Shown: positions 16,489 to 26,333, counted from the first letter of the stretch. The stretch is 35,733 bases of DNA from Cetobacterium sp. ZOR0034 (GCF_000799075.1 NZ_JTLI01000005.1:1-35733); one strand, 5' to 3'. Made by a program: numbers and translations. Notes: a model not told the origin generated them from the letters alone.

Positions 16489-17970
16489 ATGAAGAGAAAA
16501 TTTCTATATTTAGCATTAATTACAGCTTTTTTAACAGCGTGTACTAACACAAATAGAAAAGATAGTTTTGTTGATCAACAATTAGTGCTTCCAGAAAATA
16601 TTGAGAAAACAATTTCAATACCAGTAACTAATCAGGAATCTTCAGAAAAATCAAAAGCATTAACTCGATTTGTGAATTCAGAAGTATTAGAGCATGGGAA
16701 TGTAGGTTTTTATGCAATTGAATTAGGAAGTGGCAAGGTAGTAGATAGTTATAGAGAGGAAGCAGCACTGGTGCCAGCTTCAGTTTTAAAGGTTGTTACA
16801 GGGGCTACGGCTCTAGAAGTATTGGGTGCAGATAGTGTTTTAGAAACAAAAGTTTTCTATGATGGAGTAATATCTAAGGAAGGGATTCTAAAAGGGGATA
16901 TATATATTCAAGGCGGTGGAGACCCAACTTTAGGTTCGGATGGAATCTCAATAGATAGAGAAGCTTTTTTAAAAACATGGATAAATGAAGTTAAAAGAAT
17001 AGGAATAAAATCAATAGATGGAAATATAATTGTTTTAGATGATCTTTTTGGATATGAAGGGATTCCAGGAAAATGGCTTTGGGAGGATATGGGAACCAAT
17101 TATGGACAAGGGACATATGGAATAAGTGTATTTGATAATTTATATACTCTATATTTAAAAACAGAAGTTTCAGGAAAAAAACCCGAAGTGATTAGAACAA
17201 AGCCAGAGATATCAGGATTGATTTTTGATAATCAAGGATTAGTTACAACTGGAGGAAAAAGAGAGATATCAGTGAGAGGCGTGCCTTTAGAAAATAAGAG
17301 AAGAATTTTTGGAGCCGTTCCACAAAATAAGAATGGTTTGACAATTCAAAGTGATATTCCTGATCCAGGATTATTTTTAGGTCAATATTTTTCACATCAT
17401 TTAAAAAGAGAAAATGTAGAATTTAAAGGAAAAGTGACAACAGCAAGATTGACATCACAAAGACCAAAAAATCCAAAAATTATCGCTGTTACAAAATCAC
17501 CCCCTATTTCTGAAATAGTTAAAATACTTTTAACAAGAAGTGATAATCACTATACAGAACATTTATTTCAATTGATTCAAAAAACAAAAGGTGTAGATAT
17601 AGAAAAGTTTTGGAAAGAGAAAGGAATGGACGTACACTCACTAATTTTAAGAGATGGAAGTGGGCTGTCGAGAGGAAATGTTATTTCAGCTAAACTTTTA
17701 ACACAAATATTGGCATATTCTGAATCAGGTTTAGAAAATCTTCTTCCAGTAGCTGGTAAAGATGGAACTGTTGCAATATTTTTGAAAAATACATCTTTAG
17801 AAGGAAAAGTTAAAGTGAAGAGCGGAAGTATGAGCGGGATTCAATCATATGCAGGGTATGCAGAAAAAAATGGGAAGAAATATGCATTTACAATAATTGT
17901 AAATCATTGGAATGGAGAACGTAGTATTTTAAGAAAAGAGATGGAAACATTATTGAATGAGATTTTATAA
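16489..17970 (+). CDS. dacB: D-alanyl-D-alanine carboxypeptidase/endopeptidase (PBP4 family), lipoprotein
   Basis: A 493-residue class C low-molecular-mass penicillin-binding protein (peptidase S13). The three active-site motifs are intact: SxxK as SVLK (Ser98, Lys101), SxN as SDN in LTRSDNHYTEHL, and KTG as KSG in VKVKSGSMSG. The large insertion between SxxK and SxN typical of DacB is present. The N-terminus ends LTAC at Cys18, a lipobox, so it should be lipid-anchored rather than freely periplasmic as in E. coli. It trims or cleaves peptidoglycan peptides. The start follows GAGGGGTG. It is flanked by terminators on both sides and so is transcribed alone. Confidence 0.92.
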   Translation: MKRKFLYLALITAFLTACTNTNRKDSFVDQQLVLPENIEKTISIPVTNQESSEKSKALTRFVNSEVLEHGNVGFYAIELGSGKVVDSYREEAALVPASVLKVVTGATALEVLGADSVLETKVFYDGVISKEGILKGDIYIQGGGDPTLGSDGISIDREAFLKTWINEVKRIGIKSIDGNIIVLDDLFGYEGIPGKWLWEDMGTNYGQGTYGISVFDNLYTLYLKTEVSGKKPEVIRTKPEISGLIFDNQGLVTTGGKREISVRGVPLENKRRIFGAVPQNKNGLTIQSDIPDPGLFLGQYFSHHLKRENVEFKGKVTTARLTSQRPKNPKIIAVTKSPPISEIVKILLTRSDNHYTEHLFQLIQKTKGVDIEKFWKEKGMDVHSLILRDGSGLSRGNVISAKLLTQILAYSESGLENLLPVAGKDGTVAIFLKNTSLEGKVKVKSGSMSGIQSYAGYAEKNGKKYAFTIIVNHWNGERSILRKEMETLLNEIL

Positions 17971-17972
17971 AA

Positions 17973-18010
17973 AAAGGGTTATGAGATTTATTTTTCTCAT
18001 GACCCTTTTT
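17973..18010. terminator. Bidirectional terminator between dacB and the efflux operon
   Basis: Arms AAAGGGTTATGAGA and TCTCATGACCCTTT pair over 14 positions with one G-T wobble, around a T-rich loop. A-run and T-run flanks allow use from both the dacB side and the convergent RND operon. Confidence 0.85.
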
Positions 18011-18014
18011 AATA

Positions 18015-21000
18015 TTATTCACCGATTAAACGAGATTCATCATAAATATAGTCTTTAAATTTAGTTCTATAGAAAGTTGCATATATAACAGGAATAACAG
18101 CTAAAGCTAAAACTGTATCAGAAGCTAATCCGAATATAAGAACTACAGCTAAAGGTTGGAATAAAGGACCACCAAAGAAATAAAGTGGTAAAAGTCCAAC
18201 TAAAGTAGTCGCAACTGTTAAAAATATTGGTCTAAGTCTTGATTGACATCCGAAAACAATGGCATCTTGTTCTGTACGTCCAAGTTCTTTTTCAAGAGTC
18301 ATTTTATCAACTAGAATAATAGCGTGGTTTAAAACAACTCCAGCAAGAGAGATTATTCCAACCATTGCCATAAACCCTAACTCTGTATTTGTAACAAGTA
18401 GACCAATTGCAATTCCTAAAAGTGATAAAGGAATAACAAGCATAATTGTAAGACCTTTTTTCAAAGAGTTAAATTGACCAACTACAAGAACAAACATCAT
18501 AAGAATAGCAACAGGAACCTGAGCAAATAAAGCACTCTGATTCTCAGAAGATGTTTTCATTATTCCAGCTGGATAGTATTTAATATCTGGTCCCCACTCT
18601 TTTAATTTCTCTTGGATCCAAGGATCAATATTTTTATTGACTTCAAGTGGTGTTGTAGCTGGATCTACAGCAGCATCAACTTGTATAGAGTAAGCTAGAT
18701 TTCTAGTTGAAACATAGAAAGGACGATAGTCCAATTTAATATCAGCTATTTGTCTTAGAGGAACTGCTTCACCTTTTGAATTTATAAGTTCGATAGACTC
18801 AATAGATTTTATATCGTCTTTGTAAGTATGTTTTCCTCTTACAATAACAGGGATTATTGTACTTTGAGCAGGTGCGCTAAAATCTCTAAATGTTGTTGCA
18901 GTATATCCTTGTAAAACGAATTGTAAAACTTTACCGATTGTATCATTGTTAAATCCAGCAAGTTGAGCTTTTTCTTGGTTTATCTCTATTTTTATATCCG
19001 GAACTTCATTTCCCCAAGCATCAGACACAGAAAGTGCTCCAGGTGTTTCTGAAAGTTTTTCTTTTAATTCTGCAGCAGCAGCTTTCAGTTTTGGAATATC
19101 ATTAGAAGCTAGTACATATCCTAAATCTTTTTCAAGAGTTACTCCACTAGCTAAACCTTTTGAAACCACATCAATACTTGGATATTTAGTTTTTAAATAT
19201 TGGTTTACTTCTGTTGATATTTTAGGAATAAGTGTATAATCTGTTAAGTTATACATAATGTACGCATATTCTGTTAATCTTGTTTCAGGGGTATATCCAG
19301 TTGCGAATTTAGCAGCTCCACCACCAATAAAAGATCCCCAACTTAAAACACCTGGTTTTTCATAAACAGAAGATGTACCTCCAGTTGTAATGTAATCCCA
19401 AATAGTAGGGGGCAGTGCTTTTTGTTCTCCAGTCGCATAATTTTGCTTTATAAATTGATTCACATCATTAACAACTTCACGTGTATAGTTAATATCAGTT
19501 CCTTTTGGTAATCTAATAAATGTTGACATTATTGGATCTGTAGAAGCTGGCATAAAGTTACTCGGAACTCGACCTAAAAGAATCAATCCTAAGAATAGAG
19601 ATGCTACTGCAGTAACTAAAGTTAATTTTTGATTTTTTAGTACAAATAAAAGTACACGTCTATATGTAATATATGCTTTACTATTTAAATTTTGTTTAGC
19701 ACCCTCTTTAATTTTAATAAAATCAAAACATAGAAGAGGAATTAAAGTTTGATTGATAATCCATGAACCAAAAAGTGCTAAAGCAACAACAATAGTTAGT
19801 GGTCCAACATATTCTCCCATGTCCTCTTTATTTAAAATGATAGGAGAGAAAGCCATAATAGTTGTAATAGAACTAACTAAAAGAGGAATAGATAACGATT
19901 GAGCTGATTTTAAACAAGCACTCAAACGATCTTCACCATTTTCCATAAGTACAATTATATTTTCAGACATAACAACAGCATTATCAACAAGCATACCAAG
20001 TGCGATTATTAAACCAGCCAAGGTAATCTGATTTATTCCATAGCCCATATAGTAAAGACCAATAAGAGTAAAGGCTATTGACGTTGGAGTAAGTGCAGCA
20101 ACAATAAGTCCAGATCTAAGTCCTAAAAATATAAGCATAACCAAAACAATAGTTGTTATAGCTTGAAATAAGTTTACAATAAATGATGTAACTTTAACTT
20201 GAACTAAATCTGGTTGATAATAGATTTCACCAATCTCTAGACCTATAGGTAAATTTTTCTTGAATTCAGATAAGGCTGTTTTTATCCCATCACTCATGAC
20301 TAAAATATCTTGACCGGCTCCAAGAGAAACACCAAGAGTTATGGCATTATTTCCATTAAAATCTATTGAATAATTTGAAGGCTCTTGATATCCGTTATAT
20401 ATGTTAGCAATCTCTTTTAAATAGATATTTGATTTTCCATCACTGCTTGTGATAACGGTATTTTTTATATCTTCAAGATTTTCAAAGTTTCCTGAAGGAT
20501 TAAGTTTCAATCTATCATTATCAATAACCAAATCTCCACCTTTAATGATAACATTTAGATTTGAAAGTGTAGACAAAATATTATCTAAAGTCACACCTGT
20601 TTGTGATAGAAGTTTATTGTCAATATCAATATAGATTGCTTCACTCTGTACTCCACTGATATCGATTCTACCAATTTCTGGAACAGAGAAAAGAAGCGAA
20701 TCCTTTAATTTAGCCGCGGTTTCATAAAGTTCTTCATTTGAATAACCATCTCCTCCTATAGCAAGAAGAGTTCCATAGACATCTCCAAAATATGTATTTA
20801 TTTGTGGACTTTGAACACCTTGTGGAAGAGCTGGAACTACGAATGTATTAATTCTATCTCTTAGCTCTTGCCAAACAGGTTTTAAATCTTTATAACCACT
20901 TTTAATATTTACATAAACATTAGATTGACCATCTATATTTTTTGATTCAACATATTTTAAAGCATCCATATTTTGAACTTGGTCAGTTATTCTTTTACTA

Positions 21001-21188
21001 ACTAAATCAGCCATCTGTTTTGCAGTAGCACCAGGCCAGTTAGTAGTAATAAGAGCGACCTTTATAGTAAAACCTGGGTCTTCAGCTTTTTCAGATTTAT
21101 CATATGACATATATCCAAATATAAGTAGAAGAGTAAAAAGCATATAGGCGGTAACCTTATTTTTAATAGCCAATTCTGTTAAGTTCAT
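18015..21188 (-). CDS. RND-family efflux transporter, inner-membrane pump
   Basis: A 1057-residue pump of the AcrB/HAE-like superfamily, full length. It has an N-terminal helix (MLFTLLLIFGYMSY), a duplicated architecture with large periplasmic loops after TM1 and TM7, and a TM4 motif LIIALGMLVDNAVVMSEN, where AcrB has two adjacent aspartates and this protein has Asp402-Asn403. The TM10 equivalent reads GVVLNHAIILVD and has no lysine. It therefore belongs to an RND subgroup with a proton relay different from AcrB. It is the third gene of a tripartite operon and starts one base after the adaptor gene's TGA. Substrate (drug, lipid or metal) cannot be told. Confidence 0.92.
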   Translation of the reverse strand: MNLTELAIKNKVTAYMLFTLLLIFGYMSYDKSEKAEDPGFTIKVALITTNWPGATAKQMADLVSKRITDQVQNMDALKYVESKNIDGQSNVYVNIKSGYKDLKPVWQELRDRINTFVVPALPQGVQSPQINTYFGDVYGTLLAIGGDGYSNEELYETAAKLKDSLLFSVPEIGRIDISGVQSEAIYIDIDNKLLSQTGVTLDNILSTLSNLNVIIKGGDLVIDNDRLKLNPSGNFENLEDIKNTVITSSDGKSNIYLKEIANIYNGYQEPSNYSIDFNGNNAITLGVSLGAGQDILVMSDGIKTALSEFKKNLPIGLEIGEIYYQPDLVQVKVTSFIVNLFQAITTIVLVMLIFLGLRSGLIVAALTPTSIAFTLIGLYYMGYGINQITLAGLIIALGMLVDNAVVMSENIIVLMENGEDRLSACLKSAQSLSIPLLVSSITTIMAFSPIILNKEDMGEYVGPLTIVVALALFGSWIINQTLIPLLCFDFIKIKEGAKQNLNSKAYITYRRVLLFVLKNQKLTLVTAVASLFLGLILLGRVPSNFMPASTDPIMSTFIRLPKGTDINYTREVVNDVNQFIKQNYATGEQKALPPTIWDYITTGGTSSVYEKPGVLSWGSFIGGGAAKFATGYTPETRLTEYAYIMYNLTDYTLIPKISTEVNQYLKTKYPSIDVVSKGLASGVTLEKDLGYVLASNDIPKLKAAAAELKEKLSETPGALSVSDAWGNEVPDIKIEINQEKAQLAGFNNDTIGKVLQFVLQGYTATTFRDFSAPAQSTIIPVIVRGKHTYKDDIKSIESIELINSKGEAVPLRQIADIKLDYRPFYVSTRNLAYSIQVDAAVDPATTPLEVNKNIDPWIQEKLKEWGPDIKYYPAGIMKTSSENQSALFAQVPVAILMMFVLVVGQFNSLKKGLTIMLVIPLSLLGIAIGLLVTNTELGFMAMVGIISLAGVVLNHAIILVDKMTLEKELGRTEQDAIVFGCQSRLRPIFLTVATTLVGLLPLYFFGGPLFQPLAVVLIFGLASDTVLALAVIPVIYATFYRTKFKDYIYDESRLIGE

Positions 21189-21189
21189 A

Positions 21190-22284
21190 TCAGATCTCCC
21201 CTTTTATAAGAGAAACTTTTTGATTCTCTTTTACTTGGTTGCTTCCTTTAGTAATAACAACATCACCTTTAGATAGACCATTTAAAATTACGATTCCATC
21301 ACTAGCAGGGGACGAAGATATTTCAACCTTTTGTTTTAAAGCTACTCCTGTATTATTTTCAATATTTTTAACGACATAAACATATTTTTGATTATCTGAA
21401 CCAGTTACAATTGAGCTTAATGGAAGAGATATAATTGGTTCTGTTCCTTCAATTGTATCAATTATAATATTTGCAATCATACCAACTTTTACATCAGGAG
21501 CGACTTCTGTAATTTTCGCTTTGACAGGATATGTACTACCGTATCCTACAGATAATGTTCCTATATTTGTGATAATACCTTTAACCTTTTTGTTGTTTAA
21601 AGACGTTATCAAAATATCAACAGGTTGTCCTGCAGATATTGAACCGATTACAGATTGTGATACATTAAATTCCACATTTCTATCTCCATCACTACTTAGT
21701 ACGAAAACAACAGCTTCAGGACTTACCACTTGATTTACTTCACTTTTAACTTGTCCGATAGTTCCATCTTGTGGAGCTTTTAAGTATGTATATTCAACTT
21801 TCAACTTAGCTAAGCTCGAGGCATCAGTTAAAGCTTTGACATTAGACAAGGCCGATTTATATTGTGCAATAGCACTATCATAAGATGCTTTAGAGATACT
21901 ATTTTCTAAGTAAAGAGCCTCTGATCTTTTAAAGTTAGCTTCAGCTTCAGCAAAAACAGCATTTCCTTGAGCTAGATCAGATAAAGATTTTTCGTAACTT
22001 AAATTATATTCTGCCGGATCAAGAGTTGCAAGGATTTGTCCTTGTTTAACACTATCTCCAAGTTGTGCAATTCTTTTATTTATAGTACCAGATACTCTGA
22101 AACTAAGATTTGATAGGGCTTCAGAGCTAATTGTTCCTGAGTATGTTCTTATAACACTATTCTCTTTAGGTTCTACTACTTCAAAAACAACAGGTTTCAC
22201 TTCTAGAGCTTCCTCTGTTAATTTTTCTTTTCCACAACTAAGAAGAAGAAGTAAGCTTATAGTAACTAAAATTTTATTTTTCAT
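21190..22284 (-). CDS. RND efflux periplasmic adaptor (membrane fusion protein), lipoprotein
   Basis: A 364-residue membrane fusion protein. ATG 22284 is chosen over an upstream TTG because AGGAGG lies seven bases ahead and the signal peptide then ends neatly at the lipobox LLLLLSCGKEK. The order lipoyl half (VSGTINKRIAQLGDSVKQGQ), alpha-helical hairpin (SLSDLAQGNAVFAEAEANFK), second lipoyl half (LKAPQDGTIGQVKSEVNQVV) and beta-barrel/membrane-proximal domains is as expected for HlyD/AcrA-type adaptors. It would bridge the RND pump and the outer-membrane channel. It lies between them, with ten bases to the channel gene and one to the pump gene. Confidence 0.93.
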   Translation of the reverse strand: MKNKILVTISLLLLLSCGKEKLTEEALEVKPVVFEVVEPKENSVIRTYSGTISSEALSNLSFRVSGTINKRIAQLGDSVKQGQILATLDPAEYNLSYEKSLSDLAQGNAVFAEAEANFKRSEALYLENSISKASYDSAIAQYKSALSNVKALTDASSLAKLKVEYTYLKAPQDGTIGQVKSEVNQVVSPEAVVFVLSSDGDRNVEFNVSQSVIGSISAGQPVDILITSLNNKKVKGIITNIGTLSVGYGSTYPVKAKITEVAPDVKVGMIANIIIDTIEGTEPIISLPLSSIVTGSDNQKYVYVVKNIENNTGVALKQKVEISSSPASDGIVILNGLSKGDVVITKGSNQVKENQKVSLIKGEI

Positions 22285-22294
22285 AATAATCCTC

Positions 22295-24475
22295 CTAATT
22301 TTCAATCTCTTTTTGAAGTTTTAAAAGTAGATGTTGTTTTTCTGGATCGCTAAGGGTAATAGAAGATTTTCCGTAAAGATTTTCAAGTTTTAAAGTCGAG
22401 TTAATTAAATTGAAGTTTTCAATAACGTGATTTAACTCTTGACTCAATGCATTGTTTTGTGCAGATAGAAAATCTGTAATACTAATACTTCCTTCAGCGT
22501 AAAGATTCTTAACAATATCTAGATTTTTTTTAGCTACATCAGAGGATATTTGTGTTGTGTAGCTTTGAACATAATTTGTTAGAAGCTCTGTATAAACTTG
22601 TAAAACCTCTTTTGTAAGATTATTAGTAAGAGAAAGTTTATTATATTCTAAAGATTTAAGTTCACTCTCAATCTTTTGAGCATTGTAGTGAATCTCCCCA
22701 CCACTTATTATAGGAAGAGATACTCCAACACCAGCTTCCCAATATTCATCTGGGAAATTTCGATTTGAATTTTTCCCCCAAGGTGTAACAATATTATTTT
22801 TATTATAATTTCCAAAAGCTTTAACAGTTGGTAAATATCTTTCTCTGCTATTAGCAGTGTATTCTCTCTCTTTACTTTTGATAGTATTGTCAAGTTGTTG
22901 TAAAGCATTAGAGTTTAAAATAGTCTCTTTAACTAAAAAGTTTTCTATTTTTTTTGATTTTTCAGAACCAAAACTGAAATTTTTACCTAAATTATTGCTT
23001 AAAAGAAAATAATTTTCTATATTATTGATATTTTCATATGAATATCTATTATCTTTTGGATAATTCAATAAACTATTTAAATAGATTTCTTGAGAACGAA
23101 TCTCACCTTTAACATTAGATATATTAGATAAAGCACCAGCAACATCAGATTGTAATCTATATACATCTTGTAATCCACCAGCACCAACATTATAATTTAT
23201 CTTAGCGACATCTAGTGTTTCTCTTAAAAGACTGTAGTTACTCATTTGGATTTCAAGTTGTGCATTTAATTGAAGAAGGTATACATAAGTAGAAGCAACA
23301 TAATAAATAGTATTTAGTTGTTCTTGTTCGTAAGCTTTTCGACTAGAATCTAAAGCTAGTTTTTCAATAAACACGCTAGCATTAATTTGATCACTAAAAA
23401 TAACTTGAGATAATTGTAAGTATGAAGTAACACTATTAGTAGCTGCACCTTGAATAAATGTAGGTGATCGATCGTCTAAAGCATTGTAGTTCATGTTAGC
23501 TGTAAGTTGAGGAAGTCTTTTGGAATTAGCAACTTTTGAGCTATAGTAACTAGTGAATACATTTTGCTTAATTTGTAATAAATCTAAATTCTCATTTAAT
23601 GCTCTGTCAACTGCTGTCTTTAGTGTAAGTATTGGGTATTTTAATCTACTTTCATTTAAATGCGAAGTCTCTTGTAAAAAAATAAGATTTGGATATAATC
23701 CAATTTTACTTGCAACAGGAGCATTTAAGTAGATATCTTTTCTAGGTTCATTCACCTCTACAATTTGCCCCATATCTTTTTTAGTTTTAAAGAACATATA
23801 GTTAAGAGATGCTGCTCTTAATCTTTTTCTAAGTTCTTTATCAAGAGTTAATCCAGAATAAGCGTAAGGATCCAATTCTTCATTAAAATCTATAAGAAAA
23901 GATGGAACACCTCTATTTGATGCGTTAAAAAGATTTTCTTTTGATGATCTCATAACGTTAATTTTAACTCCAGGAATAGATGTTTTTTGCTCTAAAAGTT
24001 TTAAGTTATTTGTATCCATATTTGAAATTAAAACATCAATTTCATTTACACCTGAAAGTTCTTTGAAAGGTGATAAAAGATCGTTTAAATCTAGATTACT
24101 ATAAACATAGTTTATATTTCTAGAGATATTTTTACCTTTACTTCCAAATCCAAGAGGAACAGAGTAAAATTTATCTGATTTTAAATTTTTAATATTCTCC
24201 AAAGGAGCACAACTTAGTATGAAAATACTATCTATTTTAGAGTTAGCATTAAGTTTATTAACACCTTCTTGTATGTTGTGGTCCGTCAGATAAAATGTCT
24301 CTAAAATTTGTGGTTGAAATTCTGTCCCTGCAAAATTTTTACTTAACTCTTCTTTAAGGATATCCAAAGTAACTTTAGATGATTCAGAGTGGTGTTCTAA
24401 AATTACGCCCACATGAAGAACTTTAGCAAATACAGAGAAGTTAATAAGAAAAAGTAACAAAAGTATTTTTGTCAT
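22295..24475 (-). CDS. TolC-family outer-membrane channel with an N-terminal periplasmic-binding-like domain
   Basis: A 726-residue protein, much longer than typical TolC proteins (about 430-500). A signal peptide (to about residue 17, SVFA) leads to an extra domain, residues about 18-285. This begins KVLHVGVILEHHSESSKVTL and alternates strands and helices (IDSIFILSCAP, EIDVLISNMD, GVPSFLIDFN, DPYAYSGLTL), resembling ABC substrate-binding-like or type I periplasmic-binding folds. From about residue 290 (LTLKTAVDRALNENLDLLQI) to the end there are two TolC/OEP repeats with long coiled-coil helices (e.g. KINYNVGAGGLQDVYRLQSD and NLYAEGSISITDFLSAQNNA). It heads the efflux operon. The N-terminal domain's role is unknown. 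Confidence 0.88.
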   Translation of the reverse strand: MTKILLLLFLINFSVFAKVLHVGVILEHHSESSKVTLDILKEELSKNFAGTEFQPQILETFYLTDHNIQEGVNKLNANSKIDSIFILSCAPLENIKNLKSDKFYSVPLGFGSKGKNISRNINYVYSNLDLNDLLSPFKELSGVNEIDVLISNMDTNNLKLLEQKTSIPGVKINVMRSSKENLFNASNRGVPSFLIDFNEELDPYAYSGLTLDKELRKRLRAASLNYMFFKTKKDMGQIVEVNEPRKDIYLNAPVASKIGLYPNLIFLQETSHLNESRLKYPILTLKTAVDRALNENLDLLQIKQNVFTSYYSSKVANSKRLPQLTANMNYNALDDRSPTFIQGAATNSVTSYLQLSQVIFSDQINASVFIEKLALDSSRKAYEQEQLNTIYYVASTYVYLLQLNAQLEIQMSNYSLLRETLDVAKINYNVGAGGLQDVYRLQSDVAGALSNISNVKGEIRSQEIYLNSLLNYPKDNRYSYENINNIENYFLLSNNLGKNFSFGSEKSKKIENFLVKETILNSNALQQLDNTIKSKEREYTANSRERYLPTVKAFGNYNKNNIVTPWGKNSNRNFPDEYWEAGVGVSLPIISGGEIHYNAQKIESELKSLEYNKLSLTNNLTKEVLQVYTELLTNYVQSYTTQISSDVAKKNLDIVKNLYAEGSISITDFLSAQNNALSQELNHVIENFNLINSTLKLENLYGKSSITLSDPEKQHLLLKLQKEIEN

Positions 24476-24564
24476 AAAATTAATCCTCCCTTAAAAAGTT
24501 AGTGTGTCAATAAAAAGATATTCTACTAATAGTAAAAAAATCCTTTAAAAAATAAATAAAGAAG

Positions 24565-24594
24565 AAAAAAACGATAGTAATAACACTATCGTTT
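24565..24594 (-). terminator. pepF terminator
   Basis: A perfect 10-bp stem AAACGATAGT (24569-24578) and ACTATCGTTT (24585-24594) has a 6-base loop. On the minus strand it is followed by a T run, 18 bases after the pepF stop. Confidence 0.85.
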
Positions 24595-24611
24595 AAATTG
24601 GCCTATAATCA

Positions 24612-26297
24612 TTAGATAGAAATTTTTTCTAAATAATTTTTTACAGAATCTATTATATTTTCTACACATCCTTCTTCAAAAGGAGATTTCAATTTTGCAA
24701 CTTTTAAAAGATTTAAAAATGATTTTGTTCCACCCTCATGACAAAGATTTAGATAATCATTCCAAGCTTCAGAGTAATTTTCATTCATTTTCTTCCAGAA
24801 TTGTAGAGCACAAATCTGTGCAAGAGTATAATCTATATAGTAGAACGGAAGCTCGAAGATATGAGCTTGTTGGAACCACCAACCTCCTCTTTCTAAGAAT
24901 GGATTTTCACTGTAATCTGAGTGAGGTTTATAGATTTTCTCTAAATCTCTCCACACTTTTTTTCTTTCAGTAACTGAAAGTTCAGGGTTTTCATATATTT
25001 TATGTTGGAAGTGATCTACAAGAACTCCATACGGGATGAACTTAATAGCTGATCCTAAGTGAGAGAATTTATACTTAACAGTATCATCTTTAAAGAAGTT
25101 CTCCATCCAATTCCAAGTGAAAAACTCCATACTCATAGAGTGAATCTCAGAGCTTTCATATGTTGCCCAAAGAAGTTCCGGAACTTCAATCCAACTAGAT
25201 TTATAAACTTGGAAAGCGTGTCCAGCTTCGTGTGTTAATACGTCGATATCTCCACTTGTTCCGTTAAAATTAGAGAAGATAAATGGAGATTTATAGTCAG
25301 GAATAAACGTACAATATCCGCCACCAGCTTTTCCTTTTTTAGTTGTTAGATCCATAAGATCATTTTTGATCATAAAATCGATAAATTCTCCAGTCTCAGA
25401 GGACATCTCATGGTACATCTTCTTTCCTTGCTCTATAATCCAATTTGCATCTCCTTTTGGAGTTGGATTTCCATCATTAAATTCAAATTTTTCATCATAA
25501 TATTTAAGATTGTCTAAACCTAATCTTATTCTTTGCTTTTCATATAAAGAAGAAGCTAGTGGAACGATACTTTCAATAACTTGTTTTCTGAAAACATCAA
25601 CCATATTAGAATCATAATCAACTCTATTCATTCTTAAATATCCTACTTCAATAAAGTTTTCAAATCCTAATTTTTTAGCAATTTTAACTCTAACTTTAAC
25701 TAGTTTATCAAAAATTTCATCAAACTTTTTTTCGTTATTGATAAAGAATGTTGATTTAGCTTCTTGAGCAGCTTTTCTGATAGTACGATCTTTAGATAAA
25801 ATATATGGAGTCATTCCCGAAAGATTTCTTTCTTTTCCATCAAATAAAATTTTAGCAGAAGCTAGAAGTTTTACATATTTTGATATTTCTTTATTTTCCT
25901 CTTGTAAATCTTCAATTATTTCGGGAGAAAAAGTTTTTAAACTGTTTTCCATAAGTTTAAAAAATTGCTCGCCATATTCATCTATCAATTCATTTTTATT
26001 AGATAGATTTACCATAATTTCATAAAATTGAGAATCTAACTCTTGATATAGAGGGGAGATTTCATCCCAATATTCATTTTCATCATCATAAAACTTATCT
26101 TCTGTGTTTATTGTATGTCTTATATTTGCTATGCTAGACATAGAAGATATTGTATTTCTAATTGAATTTATTTTTCCGATAATCTCAATTTGTATTTTTA
26201 GATTTGTAGAATCTTTTAAGTCAGACATTAATTCTGAGAACTCAATTTTTACTTCATCGTAATTTGGTCTACTATATTTAAAATCACTGAATTTCAT
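24612..26297 (-). CDS. pepF: M3 family oligoendopeptidase F
   Basis: A 561-residue cytoplasmic zinc metallopeptidase of family M3B. The zinc motif HEAGH is at residues 356-360 (DVLTHEAGHAFQ). The third ligand Glu lies in the downstream helix ATYESSEIHSMSMEFF, and the C-terminal QAHIFELPFYYIDYTLAQ stretch is conserved in the family. It degrades short peptides. Length is usual for the compact PepF/YjbG type. ATG 26297 has AGGAGG eight bases upstream. The gene has its own promoter and terminator and shares an intergenic region with the divergent aldehyde dehydrogenase. Confidence 0.93.
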   Translation of the reverse strand: MKFSDFKYSRPNYDEVKIEFSELMSDLKDSTNLKIQIEIIGKINSIRNTISSMSSIANIRHTINTEDKFYDDENEYWDEISPLYQELDSQFYEIMVNLSNKNELIDEYGEQFFKLMENSLKTFSPEIIEDLQEENKEISKYVKLLASAKILFDGKERNLSGMTPYILSKDRTIRKAAQEAKSTFFINNEKKFDEIFDKLVKVRVKIAKKLGFENFIEVGYLRMNRVDYDSNMVDVFRKQVIESIVPLASSLYEKQRIRLGLDNLKYYDEKFEFNDGNPTPKGDANWIIEQGKKMYHEMSSETGEFIDFMIKNDLMDLTTKKGKAGGGYCTFIPDYKSPFIFSNFNGTSGDIDVLTHEAGHAFQVYKSSWIEVPELLWATYESSEIHSMSMEFFTWNWMENFFKDDTVKYKFSHLGSAIKFIPYGVLVDHFQHKIYENPELSVTERKKVWRDLEKIYKPHSDYSENPFLERGGWWFQQAHIFELPFYYIDYTLAQICALQFWKKMNENYSEAWNDYLNLCHEGGTKSFLNLLKVAKLKSPFEEGCVENIIDSVKNYLEKISI

Positions 26298-26333
26298 AAA
26301 AATCCTCCTAAAATTTTTGTTTAAAATAACCCT

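Noticed and set aside
24505-24510. TTGACA on the minus strand as -35 of the efflux operon
   Set aside because: A -10 at 17 bases would fall on the ribosome site (AGGATT) and leave no room for a leader. No matching -10 is present.
24695-24973. 92-codon frame antisense to pepF
   Set aside because: It overlaps the conserved C-terminal region of pepF and shows no protein-family features of its own.
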